A stretch of 64,000 nt of DNA from Watersipora subatra (taxonomy: Eukaryota; Bryozoa; Gymnolaemata; Cheilostomatida; Watersiporidae). Below the pieces are notes generated by a model that searched no databases, was not told where the DNA came from, and was given only the letters and a program-made list of their open reading frames with translations. Made by a program: the position numbers and the translations under genes. Below are positions 25,101 through 34,475 of the stretch, in pieces (position 1 is the stretch's first letter; the number at the start of each line of letters is the position of its first letter). The stretch spans positions 5,864,170-5,928,169 of the forward strand of contig NC_088714.1 of NCBI RefSeq assembly GCF_963576615.1, given 5' to 3'.

Positions 25101-26703
25101 CTGATTTCTTCACTTTTCCAATTGCCCGCTTGACGGCTTTTTCGGCTGCTTCTGTCTTCATCACTGTTCCAATCGTTTTTTTCATTGCTGCGTCTCCCAC
25201 CACTGACTTCTTCACTTTCCCAATTGTTCTCTTCACTACTTCCCCAGCTGGCTCTGTCTTCCTCGCTGCTCCAATCGTTTTCTTCACTGTTACTTCTGCC
25301 ACCGCTCACTTCTTCACTTTCCCAATTGTGCTCGTCACCGCTTTCTTGGCTGCCTCTGTCTTCCTCACTGCTCCAATCGTTTTCTTCACTGTTACTTCTG
25401 TCACCACTGACTTTTTCACTTTCCCAACTGTCTTCTTCACTACTTTTTTGGCTGCCTCTGTCTTCCTCGCTGCTCCGATCGTTTTCTTCACTGTTACTTC
25501 TGCCACCACTGACTTCTTCACTTTCCCAACTGTCTTCTTCACTACTTTTTTGGCTGCCTCTGTCTTCCTCACTGCTCCAATCATTTTCTTCACTGTTACT
25601 TCTGCCGCCACTGACTTCTTCACTTTCCCAATTGTACTCTTCACTGCTTCCCCGGCTGCCTCTGTCTTCCTCGCTGCTCCGATCGTTTTCTTCACTCTTA
25701 CTTCTGCCACCACTCACTTCTTCACTTTCCCAATTGTGCTCGTCAATGCTTCCCCGGCTGCCTCTGTCTTTCTCACTGCTCCAATCGTTTTCTTCGCTGC
25801 TACTTCTGCCGTCACTGACTTCTTCACTTTCCCAATTGTCCTCTTCACTCTTTCCCCGACCACCTCTGTCTTCCTCACTGCTCCAATCATTTTCTTCACT
25901 GCTACTTTTACCGCCACTGATTTCTTCACTTTTCCAATATCCCGCTTGACGGCTTTTTCGGCTGCTTCTGTCTTCATCACTGTTCCAATCGTTTTCTTCA
26001 CTGTTACTTCTGCCACCACTGACTTCTTCACTTTCCCTATTGTCTTCTTCACTGCTTTTCTGGCTGCCTCTTTCTTCATCACTGCTCCAATCATTTTCTT
26101 CACTGTTACTTCTGCCGCCACTGACTTCTTCACTTTCCCAATTGTCCTCTTCACTGCTTCCCCGGCTGCCTCTGTCTTCCTCGCTGCTCCGATTGTTTTC
26201 TTCACTGTTACTTCTGCCACCTCTCACTCCTTTACTTTCCCTATTGTCTTCTTCACTGCTTTTCTGGCTGCCTCTTTCTTCATCACTGCTCCAATCATTT
26301 TCTTCAATTTTGCTTCTGCCGCCACTGACTTCTTTACTTTTCCAATTGTCCCCTTTACTGCTTCCCCAGTTGTCTTCATCTCTGTCATCACCCTGTCTGC
26401 CTCTATTGTCCCATTCGTGTCCTATTTCTCTGCTAATACCTTCTAGTCCACCACCTCCACGCCCACTTCTATTGCCTTCTTTGCCAGACACAACTGCAAA
26501 AAAAGATGTAAGGACTAAAATTCCTCATATTAATGACATCTACAATAAAGGAAATCAGACAAGACAAATCTCAAGTATAGCCTATAAAATTTTCATGTAA
26601 TTTTAAGGTTGAAAAAAATGAGATCTAGCAAATTAGATTTCTATATTATACCACAGATGACTGCCATGAGCACAGCAAGTATCGCCAGCACTCGTAGAGC
26701 CAT
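13128..26703 (-). CDS. P1: type I membrane protein with giant acidic Ser/Glu repeat ectodomain and PY-motif tail, 1044 aa
   Basis: Exons (minus strand): 26652-26703, 23807-26493, 23422-23471, 22449-22618, 17203-17294 and 13128-13211. All introns are GT-AG, phases are 1,0,2,1,0, and the total is 3135 nt (1044 codons plus stop). Exon 1 encodes the signal peptide MALRVLAILAVLMAVIC, completed by VVSG from exon 2. Exon 2 (about 895 aa) is 24 copies of a 34-aa unit containing SSEEDRGSRGSSEEDNW, ESEEVSGGRSNSEENDW, then a Lys/Glu-rich end KTSKRGFW. Exon 3 is a 50-nt micro-exon ending GLKLR. Exon 4 has the membrane span ([20 protein letters not shown]), CCFKKPRTRS at the inner face, and a degraded PY motif (PLSY). 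Exon 5 encodes [15 protein letters not shown] and RPPSYSS. Exon 6 ends TPPPKY. Topology and PPxY recognition by WW domains follow established rules. Abundant S-x-E sites suggest secretory-pathway phosphorylation and calcium binding (inference). Introns 4 and 5 are swollen by LINE, hAT, pogo and Ty3 debris. No known family name is recognised. Confidence 0.85.
13245..14125. repeat. 35-bp tandem array, about 25 copies, in P1 intron 5
   Basis: Units contain ATCACATATCATAGAGTAGG and GAATAGCCATAGG. The array begins about 30 bp from the exon 6 acceptor (13211/13212) and ends where the Ty3 remnant starts. P2 has only single-copy traces at the equivalent place (38420-38460). Unit variants (AAGGG versus ATAGG versus ATAGA) recur in blocks, indicating block duplication. 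Confidence 0.9.
14126..16310 (+). pseudogene. Ty3/gypsy retrotransposon pol remnant (RT end, RNase H, integrase)
   Basis: A 5'-truncated pol lies in P1 intron 5, antisense to the gene. The first part is the end of reverse transcriptase (SFMGPIRFYHKFLPDL). RNase H follows at 14429-14785 with its acidic residues kept (IFCDASD, QKEALSI, LVTDHKPL), then a stop at 14783. The integrase part is at 15040-15720. Its zinc region has HLGHFGMQR but CISH in place of the usual CxxC, and its core has VHID and GAAER but VSNNG where the second catalytic Asp is expected. A stop at 15718 and another near 15904 separate a chromo-like C-terminal part at about 15884-16162. No gag, protease, early RT or LTRs are seen. 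It is clearly dead. Confidence 0.85.
14224..14356. repeat. three tandem palindromic units inserted in the pol remnant
   Basis: About 45-bp units, each containing the self-complementary core ATCTACAATTACTGTAATTG followed by TAGATAGAT, split the end of reverse transcriptase from RNase H. Each unit can fold as a hairpin with arms of about 16 bp. Confidence 0.8.
16311..17202. other. P1 intron 5 sequence shared with P2 intron 5, no gene
   Basis: AT-rich intron DNA. Positions 16560-17200 align with 38440-39260 of P2, including the region around CATGCAGCCACACCCAT, which confirms common descent. The twin palindromes of P2 are reduced here to a trace at 16600-16640. No exon was found other than exon 5. 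Confidence 0.6.
17636..17820. repeat. TA-rich simple repeat
   Basis: Degenerate (TA)n with interspersed TATGTATA and TTTATATA blocks. It is followed by a copy, in reverse orientation, of the repeat found at 39863-40320 (GCTGTTTCGGCTATGGAAGC). This is the same association of that repeat with TA tracts seen in P2 intron 4. Confidence 0.8.
17966..18860 (+). pseudogene. 5'-truncated LINE copy (3' end of the 40396 element)
   Basis: Homologous to 42828-43716 of the full element. It starts within the C-terminal part of the ORF and keeps the CCHC zinc motif and endonuclease coding. Reading is broken, for example TAG at 18443-18445 where the full copy has CAA, and TGA near 18052. The 3' end GGTGAGGAAACAATTT is followed by ATATGTATAT. 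It lies in P1 intron 4, antisense to the gene. Confidence 0.88.
19397..19872. mobile_element. hAT-type MITE with 8-bp target duplication and satellite core
   Basis: The left end CAGGCCTGCCAAC and right end GTTGGCAGGTATG form terminal inverted repeats. They are flanked by the identical octamer ACCACGAT at 19389-19396 and 19873-19880. An 8-bp duplication and CA-type termini fit the hAT superfamily. There is no transposase. Most of the interior is a 20-bp tandem array, and the element lies in P1 intron 4. Confidence 0.85.
19530..19858. repeat. 20-bp satellite TGCGTGAGTCTCACGCCCAA, about 16 copies
   Basis: Each unit contains GCGTGAGTCTCACGC, two 7-bp complementary arms around one base. The array is almost homogeneous (single variants at 19649, 19715 and 19826) and is bounded by the ends of the hAT-type MITE. 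Confidence 0.93.
19881..20292. repeat. interspersed repeat ending CGGGCAACGTCGGGTGGCAC, copy A
   Basis: Homologous over about 400 bp to 30607-31020. Shared parts include GGCTATAGCTATTATTAGAA, CCATTGGCAATATGCCAGGC and a terminal GCTAGTATAT that runs into TA repeats. A short relative is at 34105-34210. The class is not recognised, and no ORF is present. Confidence 0.7.
20325..20776 (+). pseudogene. short 3' fragment of the LINE
   Basis: Matches 43265-43716 of the full element, covering the last 130 codons (PD...DIAVP endonuclease part) and the 3' untranslated end. It is flanked by (TA)n at 20290-20318 and TATATATGTATATATA at the 3' side. It lies in P1 intron 4. Confidence 0.88.
20793..21920. 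mobile_element. pogo/Tigger-like non-autonomous transposon, copy 2
   Basis: Same family as 507-1628. The left end is AGTCAAACATGGATAACTCG (first C lost) and the right end GAGCTATCCGTG...GTTTGACTG is followed by TA. It has the same internal order of motifs and a diverged version of the internal hairpin (about 21493-21556). It lies in P1 intron 4 next to TA repeats. Confidence 0.75.
23807..26493 (-). repeat. 102-bp coding tandem repeat (24 units) in P1 exon 2
   Basis: This exon is nearly all 102-bp (34-codon) units. Since 102 is divisible by three, the plus strand also stays open for 887 codons (Phe/Thr/Ser/Leu-rich) and other frames stay open too. The minus frame is the coding one because it joins a signal-peptide exon and a micro-exon in phase across canonical splice sites. 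P2 carries little more than one degenerate unit, so the array expanded after duplication. Confidence 0.9.
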
Positions 26704-26840
26704 GGCACGTCAGCACTGGTGAGAGTGATCCAGTCAACTATACAGCTTATTCAGTCTCTCAGGTTTTTTCAGGTTGATCCAAATCAGCGCATGCGTAGTT
26801 CGAGCCAATTGTCACGCATGCTAACAAAAGCCTATAGAAA
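26704..26840 (-). promoter_or_regulatory. P1 5' UTR and proximal promoter
   Basis: Conserved with the regions before P2 and P3. It includes the self-complementary core of CGCATGCGC with AGCGCATGCGTA (plus 26786-26797), resembling the NRF-1 consensus, an ATTGG (reverse CCAAT) about 15 bp further upstream, and a TCACTCTCACCAG segment just before the ATG. No TATA box is obvious. Confidence 0.5.
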
Positions 26841-28130
26841 TGGAAACATATCTTCGACAACAATTCAATATATGGAAAAATATTTCTGGGTCAAAATATC
26901 ATGCTAGATTGATGCGCTCAACCATTAACAACTCATGAAAGGTATAGCTTATATGTTTACCTCCCTAAATCAATATCTATCTATTGCTTTTGTACTCTGC
27001 TTTTGGATTGCAATTATTCAGGCAAGTAGTTCAACTTGGCTACATATGCACTGTGCTCAGAATATCAACTGTAGCATTTCTTTAAATACATTTTGCACAA
27101 CGATTTGATGTACAGATTAAAATAGTGAAACATATCATAATCCATTGAAAGCTGGGATATATCATTTTTGGTACACAGTTATCTAATTCATAAAACGAGT
27201 TCGCTAAATATTACTTGTTCTAAAATATGAAGTTATCTGCCCACATGAGTAAACATTGTACAGAAAAGAAGGCGTATGTGTGTTTCATAAGCGGGGAAGT
27301 TAAATATATCGTTGTCTCTTTACCTGTAAGGAGACAGCACATTGTAACAAAGCCTCGATTGAAAATTAAGGATTAATAATAAATAATGCCTTGTAATAAG
27401 CCTTATATAAAATAATTAAATACTTTAATAACTTGTATTAAATTCATCCAACCGTCTATTTTATTCAGACTGAAAAAAACTGGCTGACTTTCTAATAGTA
27501 CAACAACATAGGTCAATATCATGAGATTCAAGCAGAAATGGTACATAAGCTAATATTAATACTGATATTAAGAGTTGTCTATCTGAACATTCAACACAAA
27601 GCATGTTTCCTGCATTCATATTATTGTAGAAGACACTGCTCGGTCTTTCACGGCACACTAGCTAATTCTCCTTTTTCAGGCTCATAAATAATAACGCATG
27701 AGAGTAGAGTGCTTTAGTGTATATTTGCATATAACGGGCGCAGTCACAGCCAAAGACTACGCTGCCATTTCAGAAAAAGTGCCAGCCTTTTATATGGTTA
27801 GCCTGTGACAACAACAAGTGTTACATAACATAGTTAAACTTGTGATAGCAATTCTAATCTAATCTAAAATTTTCCCACTACACCCTTCTAGAAAGAAGGA
27901 AAGGCGTGGGAACTCTTTTATTACAAAAATTTTCTACTAAAAACCTCTCAGGTCTCGAGTTGTTCTCGGCCAAAAAGAATTAAAAAACGCATTTGTCCGG
28001 ATTGTTGGCACAAACAGACCTGTTTTCTGTCGAGTGTTGTGGTGCTTGATAGTATTTTTAAAATCAGGGCCCGTAAAGTTCCTTTCCACTGCTTTTAAAT
28101 AAAATGCACACCTAATATCTTTTCGCCGTT
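26841..28130. other. P1 upstream spacer, homologous to the P2 upstream spacer
   Basis: Positions 26940-27400 align with 47820-49930, except that the 10-bp array of the P2 copy is missing here (site at about 27240-27250). No gene is seen. Confidence 0.6.
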
Positions 28131-28708
28131 TAGCTAAACTCTCGATCTCTGTATTTGCACCTCTTCAATAACTTGTAATTTTTTGAGATTTGTTTTGTTT
28201 TAAGTGATGTGACTGACGAGACGTTTTTAAATTGAAATAGGCAAAACATGACCGCAGTTGAAACGCTCAGAAAAAGACATCTTTTTCTTTTGAGCGTTTT
28301 AACAAAGATCATTTTGGCGGGTTTTATTTTAAGTTCATTCGGAGGCTTTTACGTTTTCGATGGGACATGGCCAAGCGGGTGTTTGATAAAACTTAATCTT
28401 CTGCAAACCTTTACAAAAGTCGTTAACAAAAATATTTTGCCTCTGATGATGATAATAATGATGCCTACGAACTACTAGAAGTTGATGTTTGTCTCTATGG
28501 CTTGGAATGAAGTGATATTCCACAGCGATAAAAACCGCGTCCATGGCCGTTGGGCAAATAACTTTTCGAATAAATGATGTTGAGGTCGAGTTATCTGAAG
28601 GAATTTATCATTGCGTTGGAACTGACCAAACAAATTCGTTCGAGTTGACCTTGTGTTTGAGATGAAATGTTACATTTTATCTGAGGACAAGTTATCCGAG
28701 TTGGACTG
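28131..28708. mobile_element. degraded pogo-like transposon, 5'-truncated copy 3
   Basis: Shares internal stretches with the copies at 507 and 20793 (for example GTCGTTAACAAAAATATTTTGCC-type sequence at about 28420 and CTATGGCTTGGAATGAAGTG) and ends GTTATCCGAGTTGGACTG. The left terminal repeat is not found. More diverged than the other two. Confidence 0.6.
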
Positions 28709-30454
28709 CACTTACCGTAAAAAATTCCCAAAAAGTTGGGGCGGCTCAGCCGGCCAGCTAGCTGCCCCAGTAAAAACGGGCCTGTTGATAGTCCAAGAAA
28801 CAAATGGCAGCAAGCGATCAAATTGCCTTATCGACCTTGCCCACACCATTCTACCTGCGGTTCATAATTACAAACTAGTGGCAATTTGAATTTTTTTTTA
28901 TCGGTGAACTGAACCTGAGGAATCTAATTATGTTTGTTCCACTGCATTTATTTTCACATCACTATATTTTCACACTCATCAGAGCTGCGAAATTAAGTTG
29001 CTCCGAAATTTTACTCTGCGAGCTACTCACGAAACTAAATACTAGCGAAATATAAGTGTCCTAGGGTAGCTACAAATCTACAGAACAGGAAAATATCAGC
29101 CTGCACAATAGAAGGTAAGCGAAGATGTTACCAATAAAAATCAAGCCCTACCACGTATGAGTAAGAAGCTAACCTTGTGGTACATGAAGTGACCTTGAAC
29201 CATTGCTGGCGAAACTGGGTACTAAGTGGCAATGATATAATAACAATACTTTATTTGTATCCCTGATACAGGAGTTTCTAGCTAAAGCAGATTTCTCAAA
29301 ATTATATGATTGACAAACATCAGGCTGTACAATAGTTGAATTTATTGATAAAACTCACGTAAATACTTATGTAAAGTTATGTAGACTAGGTTAATACCCG
29401 GGTAATAAACAAGTCTTTACACAGAAAATTTATTTTTGTTTAACATATACAACATTTACCATTCTAACTTTAAACTTTATATCCTGAGAAAAGTATTTTT
29501 GTGCAGTTTAAATGACTTGAGAAGAGAAAATTAACTAAAGATTTTCAAGTTTTTTCAAACAACTCTAACCTTTTAATTTCATAACTTGTTCGTTGAAATA
29601 AATTAGAAAGAAAACAAATGTAAAAGTGTTTAAAGGTAAAAGTGAAATCATTAGCAAGTAATGGCCAAGTATAAATTTTTGCCACGATTACAAGAAAAAA
29701 TTATTTGGTATACACAATTATATGATTTTAGTTTGTTTCATTATTGGTATGTGAAAATTGGCCAAGCCATTTGGCATGCCAGTGTTGTCATGCGAAAATA
29801 TCGCAGGTTGTAGACGTACATAGAGTGGTATAGAAACCCATAGTAATTATCTAATGCAATCACCTCCCGGTAAAAATCATCATTAAAATTAGAAGCAAAA
29901 TACTATGTTAACTTTAGTAACTATAGGTACCTACAATGACTTGAGTGCATTTTGTGGTTATGATCTGCAAAATAATATAACATTACAATGTACTACGTCG
30001 AGAGTTCTTACGTTCGTGACAGACGTGTAACATAAGCACTAAATCTAACTTAAATGAATTTAGCCTACTAAACACATACATGAAGGTAGTTTTTATTATG
30101 TATTTTAGTAAACTTTTAACTTCAAACTAATATTTTATCATTTGTTCGTTTGCAAATCTGTTTTTACCAGAGCGGTATCCGTTCTGGTAAAAAGGGATAC
30201 CGCTGAACCTCCCATGGTGAGCAACGTGTATCTCCTAATAACGCATATATTAGTACACATAGCGCCAAATTTTAATTTCGAGATAAATAATTGTTGATAC
30301 CGTGTGCCAAAAGAAATTTGCTCTAACAAAAAAGCGATGTGTTTCCTAGAGCTAGGTGAAAAATATTTGATAACAGGGGCATTGTAACGTGTGAGCGCAA
30401 TGCTCAAATAATACATCATTTAGAGTGTGCATATATAATAAGGGCTTGAAACAA
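28709..30454. other. spacer with duplicated non-coding blocks, no gene
   Basis: Positions 28790-29060 match 36955-37640 (interrupted there by a MITE). Positions 29245-29370 match 50200-50320. The rest is AT-rich with nothing recognisable. A local hairpin at 30168-30205 (AGAGCGGTATCC and its complement) is noted. Confidence 0.5.
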
Positions 30455-30540
30455 TAAGGCTTGTATAGCTCAGTGATAGAGCACATGGTTTTGGAACTTG
30501 TGATTGTAATCACTGTGGGTTCACATCCACTGGAGTGTGA
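30455..30540 (+). repeat. tRNA-like sequence, probably a SINE head
   Basis: An A box (TAGCTCAGTGATAGAGC, with a perfect GCTC/GAGC D-stem) and a B-box-like GGGTTCACATCCAC with a GTGG/CCAC stem are present. The anticodon region does not fold as a standard tRNA, so a SINE or tRNA pseudogene is preferred. It lies directly before interspersed repeat copy B. Confidence 0.4.
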
Positions 30541-30606
30541 TACTTTATATTCAAATTTTTTTATAGTTTTAACTGGACAAACACAGAAACATGCAGACAG
30601 AAATTT

Positions 30607-31020
30607 GAAATATATCTATATATATATTTCTCAAAGTATTTCTGTATATATATTGGTCTGTTGGTACGCATTCCGGCTATAGCTATTATTAGAACAGCTG
30701 AGCTGGACAACAATGGAGACGCCAAGTCATGGCTTACGTCATTAGAAGCCTAAGCTTATTAACTAGCTTAGTGAAATTTTCCATTGGCAATATGCCAGGC
30801 TACTAGCTTGAAAGGCGCAGTTGTTTGACAAAGTTTTAAAACCTTTACGGTTGTTTTTATTTTTCTCTTAATTTATTTCAACTACACAAAATACTTCTCT
30901 CATAATAGGTAGTTTGAAAGTAAGAATGGGTAACGTTGTTACATGTTAAATACAAATCAATTTTCTGTTCAAAGACTTTTTTATTACCCGCGCTACGCCG
31001 GGTGGTACAGCTAGTATATA
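30607..31020. repeat. interspersed repeat, copy B
   Basis: Same family as 19881-20292. It ends CGCGCTACGCCGGGTGGTAC then GCTAGTATATA and is followed, after a spacer of about 160 bp, by (TA)n at 31183-31230. Confidence 0.7.
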
Positions 31021-31184
31021 TAAATATATTTGAAAAATTATTGCGAAAAAAGTAAATTTTTAGCATTTGCGTTACAAATTTGTTTCGTGCGAAGCACTCA
31101 TCAGACGCGATTGTACTAAAAAAAAGGTCTTTTAGGTTTTTAGTGTAGAGTTCTCTTTTTATATGCTTTTGCACTTGCTTTTAG

Positions 31185-31232
<48 letters not shown>

Positions 31233-31239
31233 GGTCATA

Positions 31240-32110
31240 ATTTTGGATTTGTAGATTAGCTAGACACTTTGAGATTGTATTGCAAAAATATACCTTGCTT
31301 CTTTACTGCTTTACTAGGAACCAAACCAGTTTTGATTACAAGGTAATATATGTATTTGAGCAATTATATATGAATAAATACAGTATGCATTTAACAGACA
31401 GCTGAACGCATTGAGTCTTTCCCAAACTCTGTCATTTGTTTCTTTCAGTCTGGAGCTGTTATATACTATCGCCACTTATAGGTCCCGCCCTTACTCCGGA
31501 AAGGTTGACTCAATAATAGGTAGGTCTTTTGAAGGCCAAGTTGGGAGGAGACCAGTTTCTCGGTGGCCTACTCGGTAAAGGTCGGTCTCTTGATTTCCGA
31601 CCCGGTGGTAGCTTGGCCTTTCTATTTTCGGCTTAGTAGTCACTAGATCTCTATCATTGACTCAGAGGTCATTCGGCTATCATCTAATGACCAGTGGCCA
31701 ACTGTTCGTTCTTCGGGCCTAGTCGAGAGCCGACTGGGTCTGTTCTCTCCGGTTCTTTGCTAGTTCGAGTGGCTGAGCTGGCTTCGTGGTCCAAGCACGA
31801 TCGGTCGGCCTTGAGGGCTCTCTCTGACCCTAGACTTTGGTGGCTCCTGACATTACAATACTTCACAGACTCATAAACGTTACACTGAGCATGTACATTG
31901 CAAGTGATCAATGATTCCAGTTGAGAGAGTATTGTAAATGAATGCATTCTAATAAAGAATGCTTTTATTAACACTGCAAAAGAGAATTAAGACTAATATC
32001 GACTCAGTGTGGTTACGGGTACAGTTTTAGTGACTGCCTCTAATACCAATTGTTAATGCACAAAGTAGATTTCTTCTTAGATTGCTATATATATGCAATG
32101 AAAACTAATT
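31240..32110. other. segmental-duplication block matching 50330-51180
   Basis: Collinear similarity to 50330-51180, including a GC-richer stretch at 31480-31860. No exon was recognised. Short open stretches on both strands are not conserved between the two copies. Confidence 0.55.
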
Positions 32111-32113
32111 TTA

Positions 32114-33056
32114 TTTAGTCTCTCCCCTTCTCTCTCTCTCCCCTTCTCTCTCTCCTCCTTCTCTCTCCCCTTCTCTCTCCTCCTTCTCTCTTTCTTCCCT
32201 TCTCTCTCTCCTCCTTCTCTCTCCCCTTCTCTCTCTTTTTCTTCTCTCTTTCTCCCCTTCTCTCTCTCTCTCTCCTCCTTCTCTCTCCCCTTCTCTCTCT
32301 TTTCCTTCTCTCTCTTTCACTTCTCTCTCCCCTTCTCTCTCTCTCCCCTTCTCTTTCCCCTTCTCTCTTTCCCCTCTCTCTCCCCTTCTCTCTCTTTCCC
32401 TTCTCACTTTCTCTCTCTCTCCTCTTTCTCTCTCTCCCCCTCCTTCTCTCTCCCCATCTCTCTCTTTCCTTTCTTTTTCTCCTTCTCTCTTTATCTCTCT
32501 CCCCTTCCCTCTCTCTCCCCTTCTCTCTCTCCTCCTTTTCTCTCCCCTTCTCTCTCCTCCTTCTCTCTTTCTTCCCTTCTCTCTCTCCTCCTTCTCTCTC
32601 CCCTTCTCTCTCTTTTTCTTCTCTCTTTCTCCCCTTCTCTCTCTTTCTCTCTCTCCCCTTCTCTTTCCCCTTCTCTCTTTTCCCTCTCTCTCCCCTTCTC
32701 TCTCTTTCCCTTCTCGCTCTCTCCCTCTTTCCCTTCTTTCTTCCCCTTCTCTCACCCTTTTTTCCTCTTTCCTCTCCTCTTTTCTCTCCCCTTTTTTCCC
32801 CTTCTCTCTCCCCTTCTCTCTCCCTCTTTTTTCTCTCCCTCTTCCCCTTCTCTCTCCTCCTCTCTCCCCTTTTCTCTACTCTTTTCTCTCCCCTTCTCTC
32901 TCCCTTTTTCTCTGCTCTTTTCTCTCCCCTTCTCTCTCTCCCTCTTTTCTCTCTCCCTCTTCCCCTTCTCTCTCCTCCTCTCTCCCCTTTTCTCTTCTCT
33001 TTTCTCTCCCCTTCTCTCCCTTTTTCTCTCCCCTTCTCTCTCCCCTTTTTTCTTCC
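32114..33056. repeat. polypyrimidine (CCTTCTCTCTC)n array
   Basis: About 940 bp of nearly pure C and T on the plus strand. Open frames of 119-214 codons on the minus strand (Arg/Glu/Gly/Lys only) are compositional artefacts. The homologous place in the second unit (51189-51566) contains the assembly gap. Confidence 0.93.
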
Positions 33057-33384
33057 CTACTATTACGTTAGTGTTAAATATCAAAAATGTTTTGAATATT
33101 GTCTGCAGCAATTTGTATTAAGTAGCTAAAGTTCACTGCCAATAAACCGCCGAAGTTCTTTATATTTTTTCGCTGCATATTGAAAGTGAACAAAATGTCA
33201 AAAAAAATGAGACGGAATAAGTTAAACAATAAATATATTCTAATTATACATACATGTTATAAAAGGTTTTATAGCCCCTTCTAAAGTGGTTGAACAATTA
33301 AAACATTGCCTTTGACATGTCTTGAGTAGTAGGTGGAGATGACTGGACTACTATTCACAAACTCAACACTTGAATGTCACTGCA

Positions 33385-33765
33385 CATTATGTACATGTAT
33401 CTACATGTAGATACATATCATGTATGTGTATCTACATGTCTCTACACATCATCTACATGTATTCACACATTGTGTACATGTATCTACATATCATGCACAT
33501 TTATCTACACATGTACATGTATCTACACTTCATGTATATGTATCTTTATGTCCATGTATCTAAACATCATGTGCATGTATCTACATATCATGTATTTGTA
33601 TCTACACATGTACATGTATCTACACATTATGTACGTGTATCTAAACATCATGTACAAGTATCTACACATCGTGTACATGTATCTACTCATCATGTTCATG
33701 TATCTACGCATCATGTACATGTATTTACGCATCATGTACATGTATTTACACATCATGTACATATA
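33385..33765. repeat. about 21-bp minisatellite with TACATGTATCTACACATCAT
   Basis: Tandem units carry the palindrome TACATGTA. The same array family is at 53385-53673 in the second duplication unit. All three plus frames are open (MYMYLHI, VHVSTHH, CTCIYTS repeats). No evidence of coding. Confidence 0.88.
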
Positions 33766-34256
33766 TAAAATGCTTGTAAGTAGACATCGACTACATTTGG
33801 TCTTTTGTCTTTTAATCAATAAGCCTATAGTGCAGCATGAGTAAGGAGATCAGAACTGATGACCACCATCACTTACTACAACTCGATTTATTATTATAGA
33901 GCTCATTGCTAGGGTAGAACTCAACATAGTGAGATCATTGCGCAGACAACTCTCACTGAAGACACCGACTCGCTTGCTTCAACACATTCTAAAACAAGCT
34001 GACCATAAAAACTGTTACTGTGCTTAGTTAGTTGTTTTTTTTTCTCATTGCCTTAGATATTTTACATAATAAATCTACCTAATAGAAATGCTAAAGCAAA
34101 AGGAGTACGGTTTGAAAGTTAGAATGTTTACTGTTGTTATATGTTAAATAAAAATAAGTTTTCTTTGCAAAGACTTTCATTACCCGGGCAACGCCGGGCA
34201 TTCAAATAGCTATTAAAATACAAGAAAGCTCATTGCCTGCGCTCCTACACACTTAC

Positions 34257-34345
34257 TGAGGATTAACTTGGTGGACAGAGTGGATCCGCTGGTGTTGCTC
34301 TTCAAAGCATATTGACACCATATAGGTAATGTCATCTTTTCATAT
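34257..34345 (-). pseudogene. relic of P3-type exon 5
   Basis: Aligned with P3 exon 5 (57042-57133), with the flanking acceptor (ATGTAG) and donor (GTAAGTGTG) still present. It has a 2-nt and a 1-nt deletion, and the Tyr codon of the PPSY motif has become TAA. Flanking similarity to P3 intron DNA stops soon after at about 34350, where the next duplication unit begins. Confidence 0.82.
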
Positions 34346-34475
34346 CTACATGACATCTCAAATTAGCCATTGGCAATGTGCCAGGCTAATGGCAAGTGGC
34401 AGGCAACTACATTACCTCTCATTGTTCATAAGCTGATTTTTAATACCTGTGCAATTCCGGGACTAGCAATACGCT

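Noticed and set aside
23783-26446. 887-codon open frame on the plus strand opposite P1 exon 2
   Set aside because: It exists because the 102-bp repeat has a period divisible by three. It has no splice partners or signal peptide continuity, whereas the minus frame joins four other exons in phase.
30455-30540. Functional tRNA gene
   Set aside because: D and T arms pair but the anticodon arm and acceptor stem do not, so a SINE or pseudogene fits better.
32111-33111. Arg/Glu-rich frames of 119-214 codons opposite the pyrimidine tract
   Set aside because: Pure purine strand cannot form stop codons except TAA/TGA/TAG with T, so openness is trivial.
33370-33844. Cys/Ile/Tyr/His-rich frames over the TACATGTA minisatellite (also 53372-53835)
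   Set aside because: Three frames open at once and not conserved in length between the two units.
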